Source: Tillus elongatus (taxonomy: Eukaryota; Arthropoda; Insecta; Coleoptera; Cleridae). Taken from it: 64,000 bases of DNA. The translations under genes and the position numbers were made by a program. Below are positions 25,396 to 35,639 of this stretch, in pieces (within the stretch, counting starts at the first letter, position 1; every line of letters starts with the position of its first letter). The stretch covers positions 53,217,820 to 53,281,819 of the forward strand of contig OZ023270.1 of the NCBI GenBank assembly GCA_964006375.1. The letters are read 5' to 3'. The notes below the pieces were generated by a model. That model ran no database searches, was not told where the DNA came from, and was given only the letters and a program-made list of their open reading frames with translations.

Positions 25396-25872
25396 CTAAG
25401 TCTTGAATTTAGGAGGCAACTCATTCAGAATCTTGCTCATTATAGCAGCATCGCTTACCGATTCACCTGCTTCTTTTATTCTCTTCGCCAAATTTTCGAT
25501 TTTTGAAATGTGATGAGCGACACTATCCTTTGGATCCATTTTGTACTGTGGAAACTTCTCATGTACCAACATTTTATTTGTTTCAGTTCGTTGTTGGTAT
25601 GTGGAGTCTAGCCTTTTAATCATTGACTCACAGTTTTCAACCAGTGTAATTTGGTTTAAATCCATCGCTGCTGTAATAGTGAACATAGCCTGAGCGTTGT
25701 TCTTGTTCCAAGCAGACATCTCAGGAACACCAGTAGCTGGTTTCGGAGTTGAGCCATCAACAACTTCGTAAATACCCTTAGCTTTTAAGGCGCACTTGAC
25801 TTGAAATTTCCATTGGGCGTAGTTTGTACCGTCAAACTTGCTAATAATTCCAATATCAATTTTATCACCCAT
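25396..25872 (-). pseudogene. copia gag, N-terminal part
   Basis: Gag-type protein that would package the RNA. The start MGDKIDIG lies 165 bp downstream of the primer-binding site. SKFDGTNYAQWKFQVKCAL is the standard copia gag opening; CESMIKRLDSTYQQRTETNK and SDAAIMSKILNELPPKF are the conserved helices that follow. The frame is open for 159 codons, then stops near 25396, in a region where intact relatives continue toward the zinc knuckle found at 25230. Confidence 0.88.
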
Positions 25873-26036
25873 GATTGTTATCGTAAACTTTTGAATTTTG
25901 ACGAACGAAATTACGACAAAACGACACGACACACGTTTTTACTTTTCGAACGCGACACACGCGGATTCCAGAACACGCGAACACCGTACTTATTTTTTCG
26001 CCGGTACCCAATACAGCAGCCTTTTTTACACCGTGC

Positions 26037-26050
26037 CTGGGCCCATAACC
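26037..26050 (-). promoter_or_regulatory. copia primer-binding site (initiator tRNA-Met type)
   Basis: The minus strand reads GGTTATGGGCCCAG directly after the LTR end. This matches the internal (anticodon-side) primer site known for Drosophila copia, complementary to the CTGGGCCCATAACC stretch of initiator tRNA-Met. Confidence 0.8.
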
Positions 26051-26281
26051 TGTTGTGATATTGATACACTCGTTGAATTAACAAAAGAACGGAGTTTATT
26101 AAAATAAGTAACAGAACAGGTGTTCATACAACATAAACAAAACATCTACATAGGTTAGTGTTTTTTGTCTGGGAATACAGACTGGAAGACAGCTGTCAAT
26201 AGCCAAACCTGTTCGCTGTTGCCAACAAGCACTCTTTATCTGAATAGCTAGATACTTGTGCAAGTACAAAAACCTCTAACA
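26051..26281 (-). repeat. copia 5' LTR
   Basis: About 231 bp on the minus strand from TGTTAGAGG (complement ending at 26281) to TATCACAACA (complement beginning at 26051), bounded by TGTT and AACA. AATAAA on the minus strand (26095-26100) is a good polyadenylation signal. No second copy was found near 22430. The outer boundary is inferred from the TGTT end and not from a second LTR. Confidence 0.65.
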
Positions 26282-26625
26282 CAAACATCAAAATATATAC
26301 TAGTCTGTAAGGGAAGATTGAAGATAAATAATAACGGTTTAGCAAATATATGGCCACAGTCTTTAACAAGAAAACCAGGAATGTTATGATGGCCATGTAA
26401 TAGCTTAGGTTTCAACATCATTAATACATCAAAGATACCAGACAGCTCGAAACCTATTTAAATTAAAAGGAGTGATGTCAGGTACTGGTGTAGAATTATT
26501 AGATATTGCGACTATATGTAAAAAGTTTAGGCCATTCAGAGTCATCTGCTGAAAGATCAAGCATCAGCACAGTTGGGTGTCACAATTTTGTTATCTGATG
26601 AACTAATATTTTCACTTTTCACATA

Positions 26626-26628
<3 letters not shown>

Positions 26629-26698
<70 letters not shown>
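26629..26698. repeat. (TA)n microsatellite
   Basis: A 70-bp tract in intron 2 without recognisable HINE-like flanks. Confidence 0.97.
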
Positions 26699-26701
<3 letters not shown>

Positions 26702-27145
26702 GTGACTTCTTGAGTCCGAACATGTCTCTATTTACTAATTCCTCCCCCATTGGCTCTAAATCAGTATCAAAATCGTTCGTTTTGTTATTACTGGTAAGGA
26801 ATGCGCTCCAAAATATCATAATAAACAGCAAATTATCAAAACACTAATTAAATAAAGAAACTAATCCAAATTACCACTAAAATAAAACGTGTGTATAATA
26901 CGCTACCAGATTGCACCGACAATGTCGTGTAGAAGTCAATCGAATATAAAATAAAAATACAACTTTCTATCTAAAGATGATAAAAGGTGTGAAATGCGAC
27001 AAGCAAAAAATCTGACCAATTTAATTTTCTTAAATTTGATGCTAACCAATGATACACGCTAAGCTTTTCATAACGCTCCAATCCATCATGTCAACATGGT
27101 CTCTATATGAGGTTTATTCGATACAAAATTACTTATTGAATTTTA

Positions 27146-28464
27146 TTTATAGACCGATATCACTGATTTCCAGTATTGCTAAAGTCTTTGAGTGTCTCCT
27201 GAAAAAACGCTTCGATGGTTATCTCGATAAATATGGATTATTATCTGAGAGGCAGTATGGCTTCAGGACAAAGACATCTACGCAGGATGCCATAATTGAA
27301 CTGACGAGTAATATATATCACAGTCTGGATAACACCAGACCTTCATTGTGTGTCTTGGTGGATCTAAAAAAGGCATTCGATAAGGTTGATCACACAAGAT
27401 TGCTTGAAATACTGGAGAAAATTGGGTTTAGGGGAAGACAACAACAGCTCTTACAAAGCTATTTGTCTGACAGATATCAGGTGGTGTGTGTGAATGGTGT
27501 TCTGAGTGATGTGGTAAAAATGAACTGTGGTGTTCCGCAAGGAACCATTCTAGGACCCTTATTATTTAATATTTGTATAAACGACCTTTTTTATGTTAGA
27601 TCGTTAGGAAAGATAGTTGGATACGCGGAGGATGCTGCTATATTTTATAACGCAGAATCATGGGATATACTCAAATCTACAGTTGAATCGGATTTTCGAA
27701 AAATCCTGGAATGGTTTCAAAACCGATTGTTGACTGTAAATGCGGCGAAGACAGTGTATATACCATTTTCATGCTACGAAAGGAACTTGCCAACTTTTAC
27801 CACCTTGGAAATATGTGATGGCATGAAGATAAAAAGTGTGAAGCATGCGGTGTATTTGGGTGTTACTATAGATTCACACATGAAATGGGAGCACCACATT
27901 TTAAATGTAACTAAAAAGATTCGCTCTGTGACGGTAAAATTTGCAGTATTGAAAGAGATGCTACACATCAAACACCTGCGAACTCTATATTATTCTTTAG
28001 TGGAGAGTCATTTACGATATGCTATAATAGCTTGGGGTGGTGCTGCAAGGTGTCATATATCTCAATTACAGATTGCTCAAAATTGTCTCATCAAGGTGAT
28101 TTATGGTAAAGAACGCACATATGCTACGGATGTTTTATACGCTGAGACAAAACTGCTGGGTATTAGGCAGCTTTTCTACTTTAATGCTGCTGTATACCAG
28201 CATATTCATCGATGTGAATTGAAGGAGTTGAGTCACAACTATAATACGAGACACTGCGCACACGCATCTAAAACAGAAAGAGCTAGGAAGACAATTGCAC
28301 AGCGTTCCTATGCTTACCTTTGCGTAAGAATATATAATTCTATACCAGCCCAAATTCGCCAGCAGCATGGACTTCGAGGTTTTAAAGTCGGTTTAAAAAA
28401 GTGGATAGTTGGACTAGATCGTGAAGTAATCCACAGGGTCGTGGAGGTTAATATGCTGGTGTAG
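27146..28464 (+). CDS. LINE family D reverse transcriptase, C-terminal 439 residues
   Basis: Open reading frame with no stop, probably the youngest coding remnant here. RT motifs in order: YRPISLISSIAKVFECLL, the template-grip RQYGFRTKTSTQDAI, LVDLKKAFDKVDH (first catalytic Asp present), NCGVPQGTILGPLLF, GYAEDAAIFY and YLGVTIDSHMKWEHH. The palm box reads YAED where YADD is expected, so one catalytic Asp is Glu and activity is doubtful. The C-terminus has SHLRYAIIAWGGA and NSIPAQIRQQHGLRGFK, as in BS/jockey-like ORF2. The frame upstream of 27146 to 27049 is not LINE-like. Expression as protein is unlikely because the promoter and endonuclease are missing. Confidence 0.85.
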
Positions 28465-28864
28465 TGGTCTTTCCTTTGTATTTTGTTGTTTCTTGTGCCT
28501 GGCGTCTGACCTGTGGGGCCCGCGCATGTGTGTGTGTGTGTGTGTAGGTTACCCATAGTGTGGCTTAAGACATTTGGTAAAAGAGATTTTATCTATAGTC
28601 AAAAAGCATAGTTATGTTTTTTTTTATATTTTCCGCGAATCGCTGGAGTTCGTCTGCAGTTTTGGTTTTTGTTTGTATTTCTTTACAGTGTCAGAGTGTG
28701 CACTAGCTTATCTTTAGAGAGAATGATGTTACAAGTATCACCAACAAGTCTTCGACTTAGGTGACTTTTAACGTTATTGAACAACCAGGCTCTTGATTAA
28801 TCTTGTAAGTTGTTTTGTAAAAAGAGGTATATTGTTCAATAAATTATTATTATTATTATTATTT
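27146..28864 (+). mobile_element. LINE family D (jockey/CR1 group), 5'-truncated
   Basis: Begins inside the RT domain at the YRPISL motif, with an abrupt loss of similarity before 27146, runs through an unbroken ORF to 28464 and a ~370-bp 3' UTR, and ends in a (TTA)n-type tail (tattattattattatt, ~28843-28862). 5' truncation with a simple-repeat tail is typical for LINE retrotransposition. It lies in the sense direction in intron 2 of the zinc-finger gene. Confidence 0.85.
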
Positions 28865-29742
28865 CAATGTGAAATGCTAGTAGATTGACAACTAAACTCA
28901 ACTGAGAAGGTATAGATTATTTCAATACTCTTTAGAATCCATCAGTCAGTAATCTGCTTATGAAATGACCCTGTTTTAGGCATTTACAAGATAACCGTGC
29001 TGTTCCACATTTTTTTGACAAATGATTGACACATACGAATAAAGATGCATTTCCACTGGAAATAATCAAGAATCTGAAGTTCTTATTTTATGAAATAGTT
29101 CATGAAAGAAGGAGCTTATGTGTCTCTAAGACATAAATTTGATTGTTGTGTCACAAGATGGGTGTTTACTCGCCTCTTGAATAGCTGGAGATTATATGTC
29201 TTTGGAAATATGTATACCGGAAGCGCATTCCAAAGTTTAGATGCTCTAGGAAAGAACTAGGATTCTGAACTGTGTGACAAACGAGTAATTTGAAAGTAAA
29301 GGTTTGCATTTTTTGACTAAAACGGGTTTGCTGATTAAATGTTAGAAGCTATGATATCAATGAAGCATTTTCTAAGAAGCAATGTCGATGATTATATCGA
29401 TAGAAGGGCAGAGATCTCCAGCCTTTCTCCTGTGATCTAGACTTCTGTGTGTTTGGCTTTAGAATAGGTTTTTAACAGAGTTTTGATTAACACAATCTTC
29501 ATTAGGAAGTTAAATCGTTTTTTGTACTATTTATGTATTAATCACTCAATAAAATGTAATAAAACTAGATTACTATGTGGTATTCATTGGTACTTATATG
29601 AAATCAAGACTCCATATGCTATGTATCACACATATATTTTATGGTAGATGATAAGAATCTGTCTCACCACATCCGATGGCCACTAAATTAGGAAAATGTG
29701 GTTCTGAAATACACATAAGTTTATAACAACATTTTATTTCAG

Positions 29743-30533
29743 GTAAGAAAGAACCCAAAACTGAAGAAGTCTGGGAGGATATAAAACCTGGCATTGATGT
29801 TATAAAGGCTTCCAATGATGAAAAACCAATAATTTCAGATCTTAAGTTAGGAGATTTTTATTATCTCAATTGCAATCAAACGCAACCTGTAGACTATAAG
29901 TCTGTTTTACTAACTTCAAATGTGGCTCCTATACAATCCCTGGAAACAAAACCTGAAAAGGTGAAAAATAATTACACATCCAAGAAAACTGTCTTGCAAA
30001 AAGTTAAAATGAAGAAGTTTCAAGTTACGGACGCGAATTTTCAAGATGCTACTTGTACGGGTTGTTACAAGCAATCCAATAACCCAAAATGTCATAGCAA
30101 AGTAAGTAATGGTACCTTTATTTGTCATGATTGTCATGCTCTCTACAATGATGTCAACTGTATTCGCAAACATATTTATAAACACACCAAGCCAGTTATC
30201 TGTAATGTTTGTGGGAAAAGATTACGTGACATGCAACAACTAAAAGTTCACTTGATATCTCACACAGAAAAGAAAACATTTACATGTGATGTTTGTGGAA
30301 AATCGTTTAAACAAAAATTTGCATTAACTGAACATAAACATATTCATGATCCTGACAGTATTTTGAAGTGTATTCATTGCTTAAAAGTATGCTCTAGCAA
30401 ATATAATTTGCAAGTTCACATGAGAATCCATACCGGTAAGGTATATCAGTGTGAGTACTGTAGTAAATTATTTTTAACAAATAGCCAGCGAAGGCTACAT
30501 TTGAAAAAGTGTGAATTTTATGTTGATACATAA
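29743..30533 (+). CDS. ZAD-C2H2 zinc-finger protein, exon 3
   Basis: Terminal exon. After a ~125-residue linker that is acidic near its start (EEVWEDIKPG), it carries an isolated Cys pair (CTGC) and five fingers in tandem at protein residues about 241-261, 267-287, 295-315, 323-343 and 350-370. All have C-x2-C-x12-H-x3-H spacing except the last, which ends in Cys (C2HC). The H/C-link TGKVYQ before finger 5 is close to the consensus. The protein stops at 30531-30533 after FYVDT; total 376 residues. The layout is that of insect ZAD transcription factors, which bind specific DNA sites or chromatin boundaries. Orthology cannot be named. No polyadenylation signal is clear downstream. Confidence 0.9.
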
Positions 30534-30891
30534 TTGATATTCTTACCCCTAAAATATTTAATCTTACTTGTGGCCTGTATTTTTACAGGACAATTTCCTG
30601 TAGGTTTTTTTTGCGGGCTCTTCTTTTTCCTTTGATGAACTGATAATGGGATTCTGAGTTTGATTCATCACTTTGGTGACTATTCGATACCAGTTTCCTT
30701 TTTTGATAGATGTTAATTAGTACTAACTTTTCAGTTGTAATTACCGCTAACTTTAAAATATCTGTATTTTAAGTACCTCTACATTCTGCTCGTAAAATCT
30801 GATTAATAATAATAATTTATTAACCACTTCAGGCACAATACAGTGCATGTGGCGAGTCATCTACTAATAGTGAACTATACTCTGGTTCCAA
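30534..30891. other. 3' flank of the zinc-finger gene
   Basis: Presumed 3' UTR and intergenic DNA up to the mariner-type element. No AATAAA within the first 250 bp; a (TAA)n-like stretch occurs at ~30806. Confidence 0.45.
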
Positions 30892-30893
30892 TA

Positions 30894-33137
30894 TACAGGG
30901 TGATTCATAAGTGGTGACCAAAAACGAAACCCCATGTTCTTTGAACAATTTTAGAGAGGGTATGTCCTATAAAAAATTTTCCTGTAATGCTTCATTAAAA
31001 ATATACAGGGTGTTGAAGTTGAATTTCAAAAAATAAAATTTCCCAATTTTTTAAAAAGTAGCACATATATTTTGCTGAAACTTCGCATGTGTAGGCTGCT
31101 ATGTAAGGCGCGTATTCTACCATAACAACTGAATCGGCTAATCCAGCAGTGGCGCGCATACTCACATGTCATTGGTTATCCCTCAAGAAAAAAACGGGTA
31201 AGCCAATGATGTTTTTTATTTTTTATTTTTTGAATCTTACTTTCATTCGTGAACAAAATGACTCTCTTGATAATTTTCTGTACGACGCTTATTTTACGAG
31301 TAAGCAATGAATCAGGTAAGTGTTTTAAAGCACAGTTCGTGATTTTTAACCAGTCGTTGTTTGGTAGAAAGTCGCAATGATACACTTTTATTAGGCTTAT
31401 AGTAATTTATTTATTACAATAAATGTTCAAAAATGGCTCCATTGGCCTGAATACAAAATTTAATGTCTTGAGGATTCATTGTTGTGTGAATATGACAAAA
31501 CGCATTATTTATGAGTTGTTGTAGCTGCTCTGGTGTATTTATTTGTTCACGGTACACCAGTCGCTTAAAATCACCCCAAAGATAGAAGTCAAGTGGGTTT
31601 AAGTCCGGTGATCTTGCATTTCATTATAATGTTCATGTAGCCATGTAACAACGTTTCGACTATGATGCGCTGGTGCATCGTCATGCTGGTACCACATTAT
31701 ACCTCTTGTTGCTAGTGGAATGTCATCTAGAATGTTTTCTACACGGTTTTCTAGGAGCGCTAAGTACGAAGATCCATTTAAACGTTGTGGCAGGACTTCC
31801 ATGAACAGTGAGCAGTTAAAAATACCACACCATAAATTAATGGAAAATCTATGTTGAAATGTGCGAGTCCTTGTTGCATGTGGATTTTCCAATGACCAGA
31901 CATGCTCATTATGAGAATTATAAATACCATTTCTTGTAAATGTTGATTCGTCAGACCAGAAGATTAGATTAGGGAATAAGATATTTTGATTGTTCATTTC
32001 CAACATCCATTCACATAAGACTCGTCGATGCACATTATCTCCAGGTAGAAGGCAATGAACATTCTCTCGATGATATGGATGTAAGGCTTCTTGATGTAAA
32101 GTTCTCCAAACAAAGCTTTGAGAATATTGTAACTGCATGGCAATCCTCCGAGTACTTGTAGAAGGTTGATCCATCACTGCATCCACCACTCTCTCTTCGT
32201 CTTCAAGTTGATGTTGTCTTCTACCATTATCTCTAGCGTCAGGAGGTTGTCCAATACCGCACTGCTGAAGTCTTGAAAACGATAGAGAAAAAACCCTTGC
32301 TGTAGGTTGACGGCGAGTAGGAAACCTACGTTGATATTCCCAACAAGCAGCTAGAGCATTTCCATCAGCATATCCGTAGATAAAAATTATATCTGCATAC
32401 TCTTCTGAGGTGTACTCCATTATAACAAGTAAAAGAGTAGAAAATTTTGCAATTCTATAAAGTTTACCACTTACACCTATTCAAAATAATAACTTGTTAA
32501 CCTAAACGTCAAGTGACACTTAATGACAACTTTGGCAAACCAGACTACTACTTACTAAAATACAACAAAGATAATCGTCGTACAAAAAATTATCAAGACA
32601 TAAAATTTTCCATATCAAAAAGATGTGCGTGTATTCAGGCCAATGGAGGCATAAAAGTGTATCATTGCGATTTTCTACCAAACAACGACTGGTTAAAAAT
32701 CATGAACTGTGCTCTAAAACACTTACCTGACTCATTGCTTACTCGACAAATAAGCGCCGTACAGAAAATTATCAAGAGAGTCATTTTGTTCACGAATGAA
32801 AGTAAGATTCAAAAAAAAAATATCATTGGCGTACCCGTTTTTTTCTTGAGGGATAACCAATGACATGTGGGTACGCGCGCCACTGCTCGATTAGCCGATT
32901 CAATTGTTATGGTAGAATACGCGCCTTCCATAACAGCCTACACATGCGAAGTTTCAGCAAAATATATGTGCTACTTTATAAAAATTGGGAAATTTTATTT
33001 TTTGAAATTCAACTTCAACACCCTGTATCTTTTTAATGAAGCAATATAGGAAAAATTTTTATAGGGCATACCCTCTCTAAAATTGTTCAAAGAACATGGG
33101 GTTTCATTTTTGGTCACCACTTATGAATCACCCTGTA
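30894..33137 (-). mobile_element. Tc1/mariner-type transposon with ~500-bp inverted repeats
   Basis: A 2,244-bp element flanked by TA (30892-30893, 33138-33139) with termini TACAGGGTGATTCATAAG and its inverse. The arms are alignable for at least ~490 bp (30894-31390 with 32645-33137) and more weakly to ~31470/32560. For example aacttcgcatgtgtaggctg (31079) is inverted at ~32940, and accagtcgttgtttggtaga (31352) is inverted at 32675. The transposase is on the minus strand between the arms. Arms this long are unusual for Tc1/mariner, whose TIRs are typically tens to a few hundred bp. Confidence 0.92.
31424..32420 (-). pseudogene. mariner-like transposase (DUF4817-type HTH), frameshifted
   Basis: DDE/D transposase of the IS630-Tc1-mariner group. 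The N-terminal helix-turn-helix has YTSEEYADIIFIYGYADGN and RRFPTRRQPTARVFSLSF. A second DNA-binding part has DEERVVDAVMDQPSTSTRRIA. The catalytic core has FPNLIFWSDESTFTRNG (first Asp) and WYQHDDAPAHHS (second Asp). Near 31600 a small deletion with frameshift removes the loop before the third catalytic site, which is found in the next frame as SPDLNPLDFYLWG. The C-terminus runs to a stop at 31424-31426. Start at 32420 (MEYTSEEY) fits the family. The protein would act on the ends of this element, but this copy is dead. Confidence 0.88.
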
Positions 33138-33237
33138 TATGAAATGACTCATACCTACCAAACCAGATTATTATAGGAATTCCATAGGCAGAGAAATTTA
33201 TTTTTAAGCAAACAATATTTATGTATGTATTTCATAT

Positions 33238-33340
33238 TGGGCGAGTTCACCAGGCGCATGCAGCTGACAGCAGTTGCATTGTTGTGTCAAAAAATGTTGA
33301 CAAAATGTTTGACAGCGTTGGTGCCTGGTGAACTCGCCCA
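33238..33340. mobile_element. 103-bp MITE-like inverted repeat
   Basis: Perfect 18-bp terminal inverted repeat TGGGCGAGTTCACCAGGC and inverse, with an internal second weak repeat (tttgacagc against gctgacagc). Non-coding. A related half (ggcgagttcaccaagcgcctg) with the same left flank (ttatttttaagcaaacaatattt) is at 38451-38525, so the left flank is part of a larger repeat. No clear target duplication. Confidence 0.6.
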
Positions 33341-35279
33341 TTGTTATCTTATCTTGTTGAGAGTTAAATAGTCCGTATCATTATTTCTGCTAGGTGCAAA
33401 CTTCTTGTGCCGTTACTGCAATTACACACAACTCTATTTCAGAATTGTGAGCCGATTTTAGAGATGAGTCACACCATTTATTCTGGAACCCAAGTATAAA
33501 AGTACACTAGGAAATAAAACAACACAAACATAAAAAACACACATTAAAATATAATTTAAATGGGAATACAATTCATAATCAGTAAAACCACAAACTAATA
33601 TCATAAGTAAGTGGCTGAAATCAAAGTCAAAATTCAAGAATTCTGTTGTGTTGTAGAAAGTTATTTTTATTACAGTTTTCAAACCCATTTTCTAAAAGAA
33701 AAAAGCTATTTATATTTACAATTCTACTGGTAAGGCATTATAAAAAAAACCATACGACAACAGTTATAAAATGGATTATTTTTATATTTTGTGGTGCAGT
33801 GAGCAGGTACTCTTAATATTTTGTTATGGCATTAGTCATTTTTATGGTAAAATGAGTTAATCACAGACATGTCTTCCAAATAACACCAGAATTAACTAAT
33901 TTACCAAGGATGGCTACTCCATAGAGATTGATGGGCTTGAGTCCCCACATCACATTTAGAAACAAATAACAGTAACTAGGTGTGCATAGCTATTTTTTTT
34001 AACCATAGTTCATGAGACACCTTTATGATGGGTATATGTGCAGTACTATAGTAATTTCAATTTCTTAATTAAACTACACTGAACCCAAAGTTATTTACCC
34101 CACAAGACAGTGGGAATTTCACCAGGGATCAGCTGAAATGAATGGCTCATATGGATCTTGCATATAGAAACATAAAATAACGAGCAAGCACAGGTGCTGT
34201 TGATGATAATTAACTTTTTTCATTATTCGACTGAGGGCATGAATTATTAGAGTCCTGAGTTTCACACTGCAGTGAAGATTGATCTTTTCTGCACTCAAGT
34301 GAGTGCTTATTATTTATTGTTTATTTGTCTTGATAATATTTGTTGTTGTTTCAGTTGTTTTGTGCTTTTAAGTGATTAGTTTATGTTCATATGACGAAAA
34401 ATACTATAGATATAATTTTGAAAGGTAGCTTAAAAACGTTTTCATTAGCTGAAAAAGTTATAAAGGATGACCCACACCAGACCTAAACTTCAACCAGCCA
34501 TATAGGGTACCTTCACAAGGCATTTTTCTAAGGAAGTGTGCAAAAAAATGCCAGCTGGGATAAAGTGAATGCTCCGTTTTGTTTTACCTGTTTATCCCGA
34601 TGAAATGGACAGATCATAATGTGCAACAGGATATAAAGCTATGTAGCATTCAAAGCAGAAAATATAAAAGCAGAAAATGTTTGCAAATCATATAAAGAGT
34701 TATAGGCTATTTTAGGCTCGGTAAATATTACAGTTCCATTGAATTTATTTATAGACAGAATATGAAGCACAATCAGCATGCGACAAAAAACAGCAACATT
34801 TCAAGGAAAATAACCTGCCTTAAGAAGCTACGATGAAAAAATTGGTTTTCAAAACAAGGTTTTACTGGAGTTAATCCCTTTTAATCAATTTGTTGCAGTT
34901 CTAAAAATATGTAGGCACTGCAAAGATTTTTGAAGTATGTGCATTCAAAACAACTCAAAATATAATCTTGGAATATATATTTCATGTATGTCATTAAGAA
35001 ATAAAGGAACAAAGTGAAACATAGTGCATGAATTAAATAAAGTAATTTTTAATTCGCCATCCAAATTAATTCTTAAACTTATGACGCAGGGTGCAAATGT
35101 TATGGTGGTGTGCCTGTACGGTTTAGTCAAAGATAAAATTAAAAATATATATGTTTATTATATTAACTGTTATGCTTATTAATTAATATATAATTATACA
35201 GAAATCTAACAGTCCGAATGCCAAAGTGGGATATTTTTCTCTAACTATATAAAATTTCCATTTTTTCTAAGTCTTATAG
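33341..35279. other. unassigned interval
   Basis: About 1.9 kb of AT-rich DNA with no recognised gene or repeat. The longest open frame (33458-33688 minus) is hydrophobic but without motif. Confidence 0.45.
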
Positions 35280-35546
35280 ATATTGCTCTTCTCCAGGAGC
35301 TCTAGATGGCCAATTCGAGCCAAACTAAAGGGTTGGCTAATACTTCTGTATAAGATAATAGAGGTTAGCTCTGGGAGTCCGTATTTAGATCAGAAACAAC
35401 TTATTAAAGTATTTTGTACTTTCAGGTTACTGTACCAAACATATGGTAACCATCCTATGGTCACATCAATAGAAAGCAGGTTAGAATTACTAGCCTGCTC
35501 AGCCTATTTTCCCGGAGATGAAGATGTAGACCAACCTCCTCCAGTA
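35280..35546 (+). CDS. candidate exon, unidentified helical protein
   Basis: Open frame of 89 codons following a pyrimidine-rich acceptor-like stretch (tttttctaagtcttatag). It ends at a weak donor-like GTATAAGT, or at the in-frame stop 35547-35549. The peptide looks like genuine protein: alternating helices (GWLILLYKIIEVSSG, VFCTFRLLYQTYGNHPMV) and an acidic-proline tail (DEDVDQPPP). I do not recognise the family. The region borders a LINE relic that starts ~100 bp later, but its sequence does not match LINE proteins. A host exon or the fossil of one is the favoured reading. Confidence 0.35.
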
Positions 35547-35639
35547 TAAGTCTGGAACTTGATCGCCTACTTCAAAAGGAACAATACTCACCTTGTAATT
35601 GGATGTGTAGTAAAAAGTTGCGATGAAATAGAAATCACC

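Larger units (their letters stand above)
22430..26281 (-). mobile_element. Ty1/copia retrotransposon, 3'-truncated
   Basis: Order on the minus strand: LTR, primer-binding site, gag, zinc knuckle, protease, integrase, reverse transcriptase, start of RNase H. The RNase H is cut at ~22430 and no second LTR is visible, so the 3' end is lost. It lies antisense in intron 2 of the zinc-finger gene. Frameshifts and stops split pol into at least six blocks, so it is inactive. Confidence 0.92.
21773..29742 (+). other. intron 2 of the zinc-finger gene, 7,970 bp
   Basis: Bounded by GTAAGT and TTATTTCAG. It contains a HINE-like 3' end fragment (22090-22135), an antisense copia element (about 22430-26281), a (TA)n tract and a sense LINE (27146-28864). 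The sequence outside these elements (21773-22090, 26282-26628, 26699-27145 and 28865-29742) shows no gene. Confidence 0.8.

Noticed and set aside
32513..33049. Plus-strand open frames in the right arm of the mariner-type element
   Set aside because: Inverted copy of the left arm; only a short piece corresponds to the transposase C-terminus, in the duplicated tail.
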